A stretch of DNA of 26,933 nt from Halieaceae bacterium UBA6060 (GCA_002428935.1 DIYG01000078.1:1-26933), one strand, 5' to 3'. Shown: positions 15,634 through 24,430, counted from the first letter of the stretch. Made by a program: numbers and translations. Notes: generated from the letters alone by a model not told the origin.

Positions 15634-16306
15634 TTCCGTAGCTCTGCGCTGCACGAACGTCAGCAAACGCTACGACGATGGCGACACCAGCGTCGATGTG
15701 TTGCGCGGTGTGGATTTTCAGCTTCAGGCGGGGGAGAAGGTGGCTATCGTTGGCGCCTCGGGCTCGGGTAAGTCAACGTTGCTGAATCTGCTTGCGGGGC
15801 TGGATACGGTTACCGAGGGGCAGGTGGAGCTGGCCGGTAGCGATCTCGCGGACCTGTCTGAGAAAGCCTGCGCTCGCTGGCGCAATAGGCATCTGGGTTT
15901 CGTCTATCAGTTTCACCACCTGTTGCCCGAATTCACCGCTTTGGAAAACGTCGCGATGCCACAGTTGATCGCGGGTGTTTCGCGAGCGGAGGCCCTGGAG
16001 GAGGCGAGCGCTATGCTGAACGCCGTGGGTCTCACGACGCGTCTGCGTCATCGCCCGGGACAGCTCTCCGGGGGGGAACGGCAGCGCGTGGCTATTGCGC
16101 GCAGTTTGATCAATCGTCCCAGCTGCGTCCTTATGGACGAACCTACGGGCAACCTGGACCCTGTCGCCGCCCGTCAGGTGCTGGAGCTGATCGATACCCT
16201 GCGAGAATCGCAGAGTGCTTTTGTAATCGTGACCCACGACAGCCTGGTTGCCGAGCACATGCAACGCGTTCTCCGCCTGGAAAACGGGCAGCTTCAGGAT
16301 CCCTAG
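15626..16306 (+). CDS. lolD: Lipoprotein-releasing ABC ATPase LolD
   Basis: The 226-residue product has Walker A GASGSGKST (43-51), the LolD-type Q-loop YQFHHLLPEFTALENV (94-109), signature LSGGERQ (147-153), Walker B VLMDEP (168-173) and the switch His in VIVTHD. It powers LolCE. The ATG at 15626 is used instead of the longer frame from 15590 because it lies at the end of lolC in the usual overlapping arrangement and leaves a standard LolD N-terminus. Confidence 0.96.
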   Translation: MNDSVALRCTNVSKRYDDGDTSVDVLRGVDFQLQAGEKVAIVGASGSGKSTLLNLLAGLDTVTEGQVELAGSDLADLSEKACARWRNRHLGFVYQFHHLLPEFTALENVAMPQLIAGVSRAEALEEASAMLNAVGLTTRLRHRPGQLSGGERQRVAIARSLINRPSCVLMDEPTGNLDPVAARQVLELIDTLRESQSAFVIVTHDSLVAEHMQRVLRLENGQLQDP

Positions 16307-16312
16307 GTTCCC

Positions 16313-17530
16313 ATGGCGCTCTCTGAACTTTTTCGCATTGCTCTTCGCTATACCCTGGCCTTTGGTCGCGGGCATTTGTCGGTCTTTATGGCCAGTGTGT
16401 CGATCGTCGGTTTGGTCCTCGGCACGGCATTGCTGTTGACGGTGCTTTCAGTGATGAATGGCTTTGAACGAGAGATGCGTGACCGCATTCTCGGCCTGGT
16501 TCCCCATGTCACCGTGCATACGCCTGCCGATGGTGGCGGACCGTACAAGCTTGAAGAGCAGTTCAAGCAGCTTCCCATGCTTCGCCAGGCCACACCTTTC
16601 GTGAGCTTCGATGGCATCGCAGTACGCGGCGCCGGGGTAACCGCCGTGCGCGGTCTTGGGCTGGACCAGTTTGTTGCCAAGGTGCCGGGGCTAGATTCCC
16701 TGCCACCGCTGAGGGAGTTGTCGGGAGCCGTGCTGGGGGATTCTGTCGCGGAGCGGCTGGGCGCTGAAGAGGGTGACGTCATTACCTTTGTCGTGCCGCC
16801 CCGTGGGCGCTTTCGTCAGGCTGATATCGCCACCCACCGGGTGCCTGTCGCTGCTGTGGTTGACAGCGGTACGGAGCTTGATGAGGCCCTGGCTTTGTTA
16901 CCTCTGCCCATGGCTTCGCGTCTTGCCGGTTTGGATGGCGGCATCAGTGGTTGGCACCTGCGGGTGGAAGATCCTTTTCAGGAAACGGCGTTGCTGCCAG
17001 AGCTGCGGCGCATACTTCCGCCCGGGAGCTATGCCACTACCTGGCGCTCGACCCACGGGAATCTCTACGCCGCCATTCAGCTATCGAGAGATCTGGTAGT
17101 TCTGCTTCTGGCATCGATCATTGGGGTTGCCGCATTCAACGTGGTGTCCGCTCTGGTGCTCATCGGAATTGATCAACGATCTGCCATTGCCATCCTTCGA
17201 ACCCTTGGGGCGGCGTCTGGCACTATGGCGAGCCTGTTTCTTCTCCAGGGTGTGCTGATCGGCGTTATCGGCTCGGTGTTGGGCTGCGTTTTGGGCGCCA
17301 TCCTGAGTCAGAGTCTGCCCGGCCTGGTCTCCCGTCTGGAGTCGGCGCTGGGGATGCATTTTCTGAACACGGATGTGTATCCCGTCTCGTTTATCCCCGT
17401 GGACTTACGCTGGGAGGACGCCTTGCTTATCGGCGTTGTGGCCGTGTTTATGTGCGTTCTTGCGGCGCTTTATCCGGCCCTGCGGGCCGCTCGCGTACAA
17501 CCGGCCCAGGTGCTCCATCAAGATTCCTGA
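16313..17530 (+). CDS. lolE: Lipoprotein-releasing ABC permease LolE
   Basis: The 405-residue product is a paralogue of the permease upstream, with the same layout: an N-terminal helix with LLLTVLSVMNGFEREMRDRILGLVPH, a periplasmic domain, and three C-terminal helices. It begins 6 bases after lolD, completing lolCDE. Having two distinct permeases flanking lolD is the classical E. coli arrangement rather than the single LolF type. Its last 13 bases overlap the convergent DUF2062 gene. Confidence 0.93.
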   Translation: MALSELFRIALRYTLAFGRGHLSVFMASVSIVGLVLGTALLLTVLSVMNGFEREMRDRILGLVPHVTVHTPADGGGPYKLEEQFKQLPMLRQATPFVSFDGIAVRGAGVTAVRGLGLDQFVAKVPGLDSLPPLRELSGAVLGDSVAERLGAEEGDVITFVVPPRGRFRQADIATHRVPVAAVVDSGTELDEALALLPLPMASRLAGLDGGISGWHLRVEDPFQETALLPELRRILPPGSYATTWRSTHGNLYAAIQLSRDLVVLLLASIIGVAAFNVVSALVLIGIDQRSAIAILRTLGAASGTMASLFLLQGVLIGVIGSVLGCVLGAILSQSLPGLVSRLESALGMHFLNTDVYPVSFIPVDLRWEDALLIGVVAVFMCVLAALYPALRAARVQPAQVLHQDS

Positions 17531-18042
17531 GCGCGCCGACGTTTGCGTTTCTTCCACTGCCGGGCGACGCGTATCCGCCAAAGCACGTTGACCACAAAGT
17601 AGCCCAGGCAACCAAAAAACAGCCCGCACAGAAGGCAGCCCACGACCAAAGGCTTCCATACCATCAGCATGCCCTGGGTAAACCACTCCACGGAGAACGC
17701 GAACTCTACGTTTTCCACGGGCACGTCGATGATCAGCGCCCCTACGCTATAAGCGAGAAAGAATATCGCTGGGACCGTGACGGGATTTGTGATCCATACC
17801 AATCCCACCGAGAGCGGTAAATTGCAGCGAAATGCCACAGCTCCTATGGCCGCCAGCAGCATTTGCCCCGGAACGGGGATAAAGGCGATAAACAATCCCA
17901 CAAAGAACGCCATGGAGGCCGAGTAGCGGTTTAAATGCCAAAGGTTGCCGGCGTAGACCCATTCACCCAGCAGGTCGAGGGCTCCCGACGCCCGTAGGCG
18001 GGTGGGTGACGGCATGAGGCTTTTTAGGGTATTGCGAGGCAT
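17518..18042 (-). CDS. DUF2062 membrane protein
   Basis: The 174-residue product has about three or four hydrophobic segments, with SASMAFFVGLFIAFIPVPGQM, the conserved WITNPVTVPAIFF motif, and a very basic C-terminus (RQWKKRKRRRAQE). These fit DUF2062, a small inner-membrane family without an assigned biochemical function. The gene lies in the same place between lolE and comEC in Pseudomonas, and is convergent with lolE and divergent from comEC. ATG 18042 is used; an internal ATG nine codons later is possible. Confidence 0.85.
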   Translation of the reverse strand: MPRNTLKSLMPSPTRLRASGALDLLGEWVYAGNLWHLNRYSASMAFFVGLFIAFIPVPGQMLLAAIGAVAFRCNLPLSVGLVWITNPVTVPAIFFLAYSVGALIIDVPVENVEFAFSVEWFTQGMLMVWKPLVVGCLLCGLFFGCLGYFVVNVLWRIRVARQWKKRKRRRAQES

Positions 18043-18133
18043 CTACTAATGAACGCTATTGGTGTTCGCCTTGTCGGCAGCCCATGGTCTAGTAAGGCGC
18101 GTGCCGTTCGTGCTCGCCCGTCGGGCGGGACGC

Positions 18134-18139
18134 TATTAT
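18134..18139 (+). promoter_or_regulatory. Possible -10 box for comEC
   Basis: TATTAT preceded by a GC-rich GCCCGTCGGGC palindrome and followed by a GC-rich discriminator resembles the gap and nqr -10 regions. No convincing -35 is present at 16-19 bases. If real it implies the comEC start is at 18167 or later. Confidence 0.3.
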
Positions 18140-18166
18140 GCCGACGACGCGGGGGGGATAACAGCC

Positions 18167-20557
18167 GTGCTGGTGCTGTTGGCCATCCTTGTGACGACGC
18201 TCTTATTGTTCCTGCACAAGGGCATTGGATTCCTCGCAGGTTTTTCGTTCCTGGGCCTGCTGCTCATGTTGGCGTCGGTATGGCTCCGCCCTGGTTCCGC
18301 GCAAGTTCCAAGGCACTTCTACCTGTTCATCGCAGGTGTCGCGCTCCTGATCGTCGGGCTCACCTGGTTTCGCAGCGAACAATGGCAGGCTTATCAACTT
18401 CCAGAGACCTGTGAGCGACAACCCGTAACGGTTTCCGGTCGGGTAGAGGGGTTGGTCGAACACCAGAGTCTGAACGGCCAGTCTTTGTACCGAGTGGGTT
18501 TTGATGTAGATAATCTGGAGCCGAAGCTTTGTGCCACACCCCGTCGCTTACAGCTTTTTCTGCCCCCTCGAACTGAGGAAGAACACAGCTGGTTGGAAGG
18601 AGTCCAAAGTGGCGCGCAGCTTGAGATAGCGGCTCGTTTACGCCGACCCTGGGGGCGAGTTAATCCTTTTGCCCTGGAAGGGGAAGCGCAGGCGCTTATC
18701 AGGGATATTCATGCCCAGGGTTCGGGCAGGCTCCTTGAAGCCCCCAGGGCTGACACGCGGAGCCTGAGCCTCGCTGCCGTTGACCGCCTGCGACAACGCC
18801 TCTCGGGCTGGCTAGAAGCCCATGCAAGTCTTGGTATGTCGCGCTTTCTTAGGGCTCTCGCCGTGGCGGACCGACGGGGCATGACAGCCCAGGACTGGGA
18901 GGTGCTGCGGCAATTTGGCCTTACCCATCTCTGGGTGATATCCGGTATGCATATCAGCCTGGTGGCACTACCGGGCTGGTACCTGGGGAGCATGCTGACT
19001 CGAAGTCTGGGGATGCTGTGCTCTGAATCGAGGGCTATCGCCGTGATTCCAGTCCTTGGCGCCTTGTTACCCGCTTTCATGTACAGCGCTCTAGCCGGCT
19101 TTTCTCTGCCCACGAAGCGGGCGTTGCTGATGCTTACGATTACCCTCCTATGGGTGATTCTTCGTCGGCCCCTGGCCCCGTTTCGTGTTTGGCTCCTGAT
19201 AGCGATAGTACTGCTTGCTAGCGACCCCTTTAGTCTCCTGGGCCCTAGCGTTTGGCTGTCCCTTGGAGCGGTGGCTTTGATCCTGTGGTGTCATAGCTGG
19301 AGAAAACCTCGTGGCTTCGGAGTTGCTTTTTTACGTATTCAGGCTTTTCTCGTCTTGGCCATGATGCCCTTGAGTTTGTATTGGTTTCACGGCGCCAGCG
19401 CTTTCGGTGCGCTCGCAAACCTCATTGCAATACCTCTGATTAGTTTCCTGGTTTTACCCTGTCTCCTGGCGGCGCTGCTCTTGCAGGTTTTCAGCGATAG
19501 CTGGGCCCAGGGGGTGTTGGCGGTCGCGGAGTTTCCCCTGGCGGTTTTCTGGGGTCTCCTGGAGCGTGCACAGACTCTGGCCCCGTCTGTTCAGTCGCTG
19601 CAAATGGGGCGCAGCCCTTTTTCCCTCCTTGGTCTATTGATCGCCATGCTGGGTGCAGCCCTGCCGGGCTTTCCCGGCAAAAAGCGAATCATCATCCTTC
19701 TACTGCTACCCACGCTGATAAGCATTCCCTCTGGAGAGGAGGAATTTCTACGCTTGCGAATCTATGACGTGGGGCAGGGCACGGCGGTACTTATCGACCA
19801 GGGCAAAGATAGGCTCCTCTATGACACGGGGCCGGCCTCGCCTGGCCGTGAGCCCGTCGCCAAAAGGGCCCTGTTGCCCAGTTTTCGCCGTGAAGACATA
19901 GACAAGCTTGATCTGCTGGTGATTAGCCACCCCGACTCGGATCATGATGGCGGGGAGAAGGTTGTCCTTCGCCAAGCCGAGCCGACATTGGTTTTGCGAG
20001 GCCGCAGATCAATCGATGCAGCACCCCAGCGCCGTGACTCCCTTTGCCGCCTGGGGAGCGCCCATCGCTTGAATGAAATAGTGACCGTCCATGTGCTCTC
20101 CCAGGCATTGGATAGGGAAAACGACAACAACAGTTCCTGCGTCCTTCTTGTAACGGCCTATGGGCGTCGCATTCTCTTACCGGGGGATATCGATGTACAA
20201 AAAGAACGCGATTTGGTTGGGTACTGGGGCAAAGTGCTTAAGGCGGATATCCTCCTCGCCGGGCATCACGGCTCCGGCACCTCCAGTTCACGGCTCTGGT
20301 TGAGGGAGGTAGACGCCGATTTTGTGATAGTTAGCGCGGGTAGGGCCAATCGTTTTGGTCATCCCGCGCCTGCCGTCGTCCGTTCAGTAGACGATCAAGG
20401 CGGAGTGCTCCTCAACACGGCTTTCCGTGGCGCCATCGAATTCCATATCTATCCCGACGGTCGATTGCACTGTCGCAGCTACCGGCACAGCATGGCACCT
20501 TTCTGGCGCCGTGGACCGTTTCATGAGGACTGTGGCCGCCGGGTGTCGGGGGTATAA
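18167..20557 (+). CDS. comEC: ComEC/Rec2 DNA internalisation channel
   Basis: ComEC carries single-stranded DNA across the inner membrane during natural transformation. The product (796 residues from 18167) has two N-terminal helices, an OB-like soluble region with VTVSGRVEGLV, then the Competence membrane domain with the hallmark HLWVISGMHISLVA. A C-terminal metallo-beta-lactamase-like domain starts near residue 530 (YDVGQGTAVLID, LVISHPDSDHDGG, ILLAGHHGSGTSSS). The longer frame from TTG 18059 would add 36 residues that look untypical (RRVPFVLARRAGRYYADDAGG) and cross a possible -10 box. The GTG at 18167 sits 9 bases after GGGGGG and puts a membrane helix at the very start, as in relatives. 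Start confidence is moderate, identity high. Having comEC does not prove competence. Confidence 0.93.
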   Translation: MLVLLAILVTTLLLFLHKGIGFLAGFSFLGLLLMLASVWLRPGSAQVPRHFYLFIAGVALLIVGLTWFRSEQWQAYQLPETCERQPVTVSGRVEGLVEHQSLNGQSLYRVGFDVDNLEPKLCATPRRLQLFLPPRTEEEHSWLEGVQSGAQLEIAARLRRPWGRVNPFALEGEAQALIRDIHAQGSGRLLEAPRADTRSLSLAAVDRLRQRLSGWLEAHASLGMSRFLRALAVADRRGMTAQDWEVLRQFGLTHLWVISGMHISLVALPGWYLGSMLTRSLGMLCSESRAIAVIPVLGALLPAFMYSALAGFSLPTKRALLMLTITLLWVILRRPLAPFRVWLLIAIVLLASDPFSLLGPSVWLSLGAVALILWCHSWRKPRGFGVAFLRIQAFLVLAMMPLSLYWFHGASAFGALANLIAIPLISFLVLPCLLAALLLQVFSDSWAQGVLAVAEFPLAVFWGLLERAQTLAPSVQSLQMGRSPFSLLGLLIAMLGAALPGFPGKKRIIILLLLPTLISIPSGEEEFLRLRIYDVGQGTAVLIDQGKDRLLYDTGPASPGREPVAKRALLPSFRREDIDKLDLLVISHPDSDHDGGEKVVLRQAEPTLVLRGRRSIDAAPQRRDSLCRLGSAHRLNEIVTVHVLSQALDRENDNNSSCVLLVTAYGRRILLPGDIDVQKERDLVGYWGKVLKADILLAGHHGSGTSSSRLWLREVDADFVIVSAGRANRFGHPAPAVVRSVDDQGGVLLNTAFRGAIEFHIYPDGRLHCRSYRHSMAPFWRRGPFHEDCGRRVSGV

Positions 20558-20558
20558 T
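20553..20558 (+). promoter_or_regulatory. Possible -10 box for exbB-exbD-lpxK
   Basis: A perfect TATAAT overlaps the comEC stop codon, 28 bases before the exbB GTG. The -35 region 17 bases upstream (CTGTGG) is poor, so this is a weak call. Confidence 0.3.
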
Positions 20559-20585
20559 CCTGACCAGAATAACTGGAGGGACGTC

Positions 20586-21209
20586 GTGCTCGAACTTGTT
20601 ACTGCTGGCGGCTGGCTGATGATCATTATCATCGCTTGCTCCGTCGCGGCTATTGCTATTTGTATAGAGCGTTTTTTTGTCCTCAACGCCAAACGCATCG
20701 CGCCGCCACATCTTTTAGCGACGGTTTGGAAGCAGCTTAAAGCCGGCGAACTGGATGCCAATCGGCTGCGAACGCTGCGCGAGTCCTCGCCTCTCGGGCG
20801 GATCCTGGCAGCGGGGCTGTCCAACGCTCACCATGGGCGTGATGTGATGAAGGAGAGTATCGAAGAGGCGGCGGGGCACGTGGTCCACGACCTGGAACGG
20901 TATCTCAATACCCTGGGGACCATTGCCGCGATTGCGCCCCTGCTAGGTCTCTTGGGCACCGTGGTGGGTATGATTCGTGTGTTTGCCGAGATCATGTCCC
21001 AGGGCACGGGGAACGCCAGCGCCCTCGCAGGCGGTATTTCCGAGGCCTTGATCACTACAGCAGCGGGACTTTGCGTGGCAATCCCAGCTTTGGTGATGCA
21101 TCGCTATTACACGGGACGCATCGATGCCATCGTGGTGGAACTTGAACAGCAGACCATCAAACTCGTGGACGCCTTGCACGCTCGGGAAGCGGAGCGCGGC
21201 GCGGCGTGA
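20586..21209 (+). CDS. exbB: ExbB/TolQ-type proton channel protein
   Basis: The 207-residue product has the MotA/TolQ/ExbB fold signature: an N-terminal helix (WLMIIIIACSVAAIAICIERF) and two later helices, with LNTLGTIAAIAPLLGLLGTVVGMIRVF and GGISEALITTAAGLCVAIPALV. It forms a proton-driven inner-membrane motor with the ExbD-like protein next to it. The GTG at 20586 is chosen because GGAGGG stands at 20574-20579 and the longer frame from 20427 is merely the comEC tail in another frame. No tonB or tolA is adjacent. The position before lpxK matches PA2983, whose client is not established. Confidence 0.92.
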   Translation: MLELVTAGGWLMIIIIACSVAAIAICIERFFVLNAKRIAPPHLLATVWKQLKAGELDANRLRTLRESSPLGRILAAGLSNAHHGRDVMKESIEEAAGHVVHDLERYLNTLGTIAAIAPLLGLLGTVVGMIRVFAEIMSQGTGNASALAGGISEALITTAAGLCVAIPALVMHRYYTGRIDAIVVELEQQTIKLVDALHAREAERGAA

Positions 21210-21631
21210 AGTTTCGTCGCCAGGCCCGCGAAGAGCTGAGCGTAAATCTGACGCCGCTTATCGACGTGGTATTCCTCCTGCTGATCTTTTTCATGGTGTC
21301 TACCACCTTTAATCGAGAAACCCAGCTATCCGTAGACCTTCCCGAGGCAACGGGGCTGGTGCGCGAGGAAGTGGCTCAACAGGTCGAGATTCTTATCGAT
21401 GAGCAGGGGCAGTACCGGGTCAACGGTCGGCCCCTGGTGGACGCTCGCATGCGCACGCTACAGGCGGCGGTGTATGAGATCTCCAAAGGCGACACAACTT
21501 TGCCGCTGGTGATTTCCGCCGATGCGGAGGCCTCCCACCAGTCAGTGGTGCGCGCCATGGATGCGGCGGGTCAGATGGGTTTCTCTCGCTTGAGCATTGC
21601 CTCGATTCAGCCCGCGCGGGGAACCCCCTGA
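21206..21631 (+). CDS. exbD: ExbD/TolR-type proton channel protein
   Basis: The 141-residue product has one N-terminal helix carrying the proton-path aspartate, Asp20 in NLTPLIDVVFLLLIFFMVSTTF (D25 in E. coli ExbD), then a periplasmic domain with VEILIDEQGQYRVNGRPL. The GTG start overlaps the exbB stop (GTGA), and the stop overlaps the proposed lpxK CTG (CTGA). It works with ExbB. Confidence 0.93.
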   Translation: MKFRRQAREELSVNLTPLIDVVFLLLIFFMVSTTFNRETQLSVDLPEATGLVREEVAQQVEILIDEQGQYRVNGRPLVDARMRTLQAAVYEISKGDTTLPLVISADAEASHQSVVRAMDAAGQMGFSRLSIASIQPARGTP

Positions 21632-22629
21632 GCTCCCTGAAAAACAGCCTGATACACAGTGTTGAGCGGGCGTGGCAACAGGGGCCCGGTTGGCTTTGGC
21701 TGCTGCTACCCCTTGAGGTCTTGTTTGTCGCACTCAGCGGTTTACGCCGTTTAGCTTACGCAAAAGGCTGGCTACCTGTTGTTCATCCGGGCCCAAAGGT
21801 CATTGTGGTGGGTAATATCACTGCCGGGGGCACGGGGAAGACCCCGGTTGTTATTGGCCTTGTTACTGCGCTTCAAAACCTTGGGCTGACTGTCGCTGTG
21901 ATCAGTCGCGGTTACGGCGGAAGCTCTCAGGGTGTTCTGCGGGTATATGCCGATAGCGACCCCGCCGTGGTCGGTGATGAAGCGCTCCTCGTGGCCCGTC
22001 GAACGGGAGCGATTGTATGCGTTGGGCGTGATCGCGCTGCCGCCGCAGCCCTGGCGGCGGACACGAAGCCCGATGTCATTATCAGTGACGACGGATTACA
22101 GCACTACGGGTTGGCGCGGGATCTGGAGATCGTAACCATGGATGCCCAGGAGGGCTTTGGGAACGGACACCGTCTGCCCGTTGGCCCCCTGCGGGAGCCT
22201 CTGGCTCGTCTCGGAAACATCGACTTTCTTCTTGCCCGCGGTGGACAGGACCCTCTCTCGGCCACACGCTATGAGGCCGTCGCTCTGCGGCGCCTGGGCG
22301 GTGAGGAACGACGGCCCGTGGATAATCCGGGGCTAGGTCCGAAAGTCCACGCCCTGGCGGCTATTGCGCGCCCCGGGCGTTTTTTTACCGCGTTGCGAGG
22401 CCTGGGTTTCGATCCCGTTGAGCATCCCCTGCCTGACCATCAATCGCCGGATGCGGTGCATTTGTCGGCGTTACAGTCCTTACCCCTCATTGTTACGGAA
22501 AAAGATGCCGTGAAGCTTGCAGCAGATTGTCATCTCGACGCCTGGGTGCTCGAGATGGGCGTGGTGTTTCCCGATGGCTTTATTGCTGAGTTGTGTCGTC
22601 GGGCCGAACTCGAGGTCCGTTCTTCATGA
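21628..22629 (+). CDS. lpxK: Tetraacyldisaccharide 4'-kinase LpxK
   Basis: LpxK phosphorylates the 4' position of the lipid A disaccharide precursor at the inner membrane. The P-loop is in VVGNITAGGTGKTPVV (residues about 60-75), with SRGYGG, SDDGLQHYGLARDLEIV and the C-terminal LPLIVTEKDAVKL. The first ATG/GTG/TTG in frame is TTG 21721, but the residues before it (about 30, with ERAWQQGPGWLWLLLPLEVLF) match the normal LpxK N-terminus. No standard start occurs there. CTG 21628 overlaps the exbD stop as CTGA and gives 333 residues, the usual length; CTG 21637 is an alternative. The end overlaps kdsB by four bases. Confidence 0.92.
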   Translation: MSSLKNSLIHSVERAWQQGPGWLWLLLPLEVLFVALSGLRRLAYAKGWLPVVHPGPKVIVVGNITAGGTGKTPVVIGLVTALQNLGLTVAVISRGYGGSSQGVLRVYADSDPAVVGDEALLVARRTGAIVCVGRDRAAAAALAADTKPDVIISDDGLQHYGLARDLEIVTMDAQEGFGNGHRLPVGPLREPLARLGNIDFLLARGGQDPLSATRYEAVALRRLGGEERRPVDNPGLGPKVHALAAIARPGRFFTALRGLGFDPVEHPLPDHQSPDAVHLSALQSLPLIVTEKDAVKLAADCHLDAWVLEMGVVFPDGFIAELCRRAELEVRSS

Positions 22630-23381
22630 CGTATACGGTGATCGTGCCCGCGCGCTACGCGTCGACCCGCCTTCCCGGGAAGCCCCTTTTAGACCTGGGG
22701 GGCAAACCCATGATTCAGCATGTTTGGGAGCGTGCCGTTGAGGCCGGTGCGGATCGCGTGGTGATCGCTACAGACGATGAGCGTATTGTCGAGGTCGCCC
22801 AGGGTTTCTCCGCAGAGGTCATGTTGACGCGCGCGGATCATCCCAGCGGTACGGATCGGCTGGCGGAGGTTGCAGAACGACTCGCTCTGGATGACGAGCA
22901 CATTATCGTTAACGTCCAGGGCGACGAGCCCCTGATTCCTTCCGAGGTAATCGATCAAGTAGCAGCAAATCTAGCCGCTACCACTGCAGCGAGCATGGCT
23001 ACCTTATGCGAGTCCATCGAAGATACGCAGACTTTGCTAGACCCAAATGCCGTCAAGGTAGTGTTTGATCGCCAAGGACTGGCCTTGTATTTCAGTCGGG
23101 CGACGATCCCCTGGCCCCGCGATCACGACTGGAGCGACCCGCAGATGCCCCATGGCCAGTGGTACCGGCATTTGGGTATCTACGCCTACCGGGCAGGGTT
23201 CTTAAAACGTTATCAGGATTGGGTACCCGCTGAACTGGAACAACAGGAGTGTTTGGAACAGTTGCGGGCCTTGTTTCAAGGCGAGCGTATTCACGTGGCG
23301 CAGGCCTGTGCCCCGGTTCCTGGCGGTGTGGACACGGCGGAAGACCTCGCTGCCCTTCGTAAACGGTTTCCCGCAGGCTGA
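22626..23381 (+). CDS. kdsB: CMP-KDO synthetase KdsB
   Basis: The 251-residue product activates KDO with CTP for the lipopolysaccharide inner core. The nucleotide-binding start VIVPARYASTRLPGKPL, VIATDDERI, HPSGTDRL and VNVQGDEPLI are diagnostic, along with YRHLGIYAYRAGFL. ATG 22626 overlaps the lpxK stop (ATGA); the longer frame from 22593 is the lpxK tail in another frame. In Pseudomonas a short Trm112-type gene lies between lpxK and kdsB; here there is none. Confidence 0.96.
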   Translation: MTYTVIVPARYASTRLPGKPLLDLGGKPMIQHVWERAVEAGADRVVIATDDERIVEVAQGFSAEVMLTRADHPSGTDRLAEVAERLALDDEHIIVNVQGDEPLIPSEVIDQVAANLAATTAASMATLCESIEDTQTLLDPNAVKVVFDRQGLALYFSRATIPWPRDHDWSDPQMPHGQWYRHLGIYAYRAGFLKRYQDWVPAELEQQECLEQLRALFQGERIHVAQACAPVPGGVDTAEDLAALRKRFPAG

Positions 23382-23392
23382 AGCGATTAGCC

Positions 23393-24406
23393 GTGACAAA
23401 TTTTGCGTTTGCTGACCACCCGGTGGCGAATACCCTTGCTCTAACCTGTGAAGCGGCGAACCTGGTGCGCGTATCTTCCGTGGACGATGCCCGGCGTGCC
23501 TCCGAGGCCGCGGGAAACCAAGGAATACCGCTGTTAGTCCTGGGTGACGGATCAAACCTTGTTTTGCCTCCCCGGCTTAACGCCATGGTGTTGCAGGTCG
23601 CCGATGAGTCCATCGAGATTGTGGAGGAGGGTGCCCACGATGTGTTGCTGCGCGTCGGAGCGGGGAAGAACTGGCATGAGTTGGTGGAAACCTGTCTCAA
23701 ACGAGGTTGGTTTGGGCTTGAAAATCTGGCGTTGATACCCGGCCGCGTGGGAGCGGCGCCGGTGCAGAACATTGGCGCATACGGTCGGGAGCTCGATGCC
23801 TTTGTGGTTGCCGTGCATGGCTACGACTGCGCTGATGACGCCGAGCGTTCACTGGACGCGGAAGCCTGTGAGTTTGCCTATCGAGAGAGCATCTTCAAAA
23901 ACCACTTACGGGATCGTTTCGTAATTCTTGCCGTGGACTTCCGCCTGTCAAAATCGCCTCAGCTCCATTGCGAGTATCCGGCCCTGCGTGCGCGAATGGA
24001 TAGCGGTGCTTACCCAGAAACTCCTGAGGGGGTATTTAGGGCGGTGGTGGATCAACGGCGACAACGGCTACCGGACCCTGCTCGCCAGCCCAACGTAGGT
24101 AGCTTCTTTAAGAATCCGCTCGTTGACGCGGAATTGGCGACAGAGTTGCAAGAGCGTTACTCCGATCTACCTTGTTTCCCGCAGTCAGATGCTCGCGTGA
24201 AGCTCTCGGCGGCGTGGTTGATCGATCGGTGTGGGCTGCGGGGCGAAAGCCTTGGCGGCGCCATGGTTTCGGAGCAACACGCGCTCGTTCTAGAAAATAG
24301 AGCCAACGCCACTCAGGCGGATGTCTTGGCTCTCGCGAAGCGGATAAAGGAGTGCGTGTTGGACACTTTTTCCGTTGAGCTTCAGGAGGAGCCGAGGATC
24401 CTCTAG
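23393..24406 (+). CDS. murB: UDP-N-acetylenolpyruvoylglucosamine reductase MurB
   Basis: MurB makes UDP-MurNAc with NADPH and FAD in cytoplasmic peptidoglycan synthesis. The 337-residue product is of type I (E. coli-like). It has the FAD-binding LGDGSNL (50-56) and IPGRVGAAPVQNIGAYG (115-131), with Arg164 in AYRESIFK, the proton-donating Ser237 in NVGSFFKNP, and Glu333 in LQEEPRIL. The GTG at 23393 lies 11 bases after kdsB; the ribosome site is weak. Pseudomonas has a tyrosine phosphatase gene between kdsB and murB that is lacking here. Confidence 0.96.
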   Translation: MTNFAFADHPVANTLALTCEAANLVRVSSVDDARRASEAAGNQGIPLLVLGDGSNLVLPPRLNAMVLQVADESIEIVEEGAHDVLLRVGAGKNWHELVETCLKRGWFGLENLALIPGRVGAAPVQNIGAYGRELDAFVVAVHGYDCADDAERSLDAEACEFAYRESIFKNHLRDRFVILAVDFRLSKSPQLHCEYPALRARMDSGAYPETPEGVFRAVVDQRRQRLPDPARQPNVGSFFKNPLVDAELATELQERYSDLPCFPQSDARVKLSAAWLIDRCGLRGESLGGAMVSEQHALVLENRANATQADVLALAKRIKECVLDTFSVELQEEPRIL

Positions 24407-24430
24407 GACTCGCCTGAGCACCGCAAACCC

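Noticed and set aside
16068..16074. Run of seven G in lolD as a frameshift or phase-variation site
   Set aside because: It lies in the conserved LSGGERQ codons, the frame is intact, and a single short G-run is expected at this GC content.
18059..18166. 36 extra N-terminal residues for ComEC from TTG 18059
   Set aside because: The segment is untypical of ComEC and crosses a possible -10 box. GTG 18167 has a better-placed ribosome site. This is kept as an alternative only.
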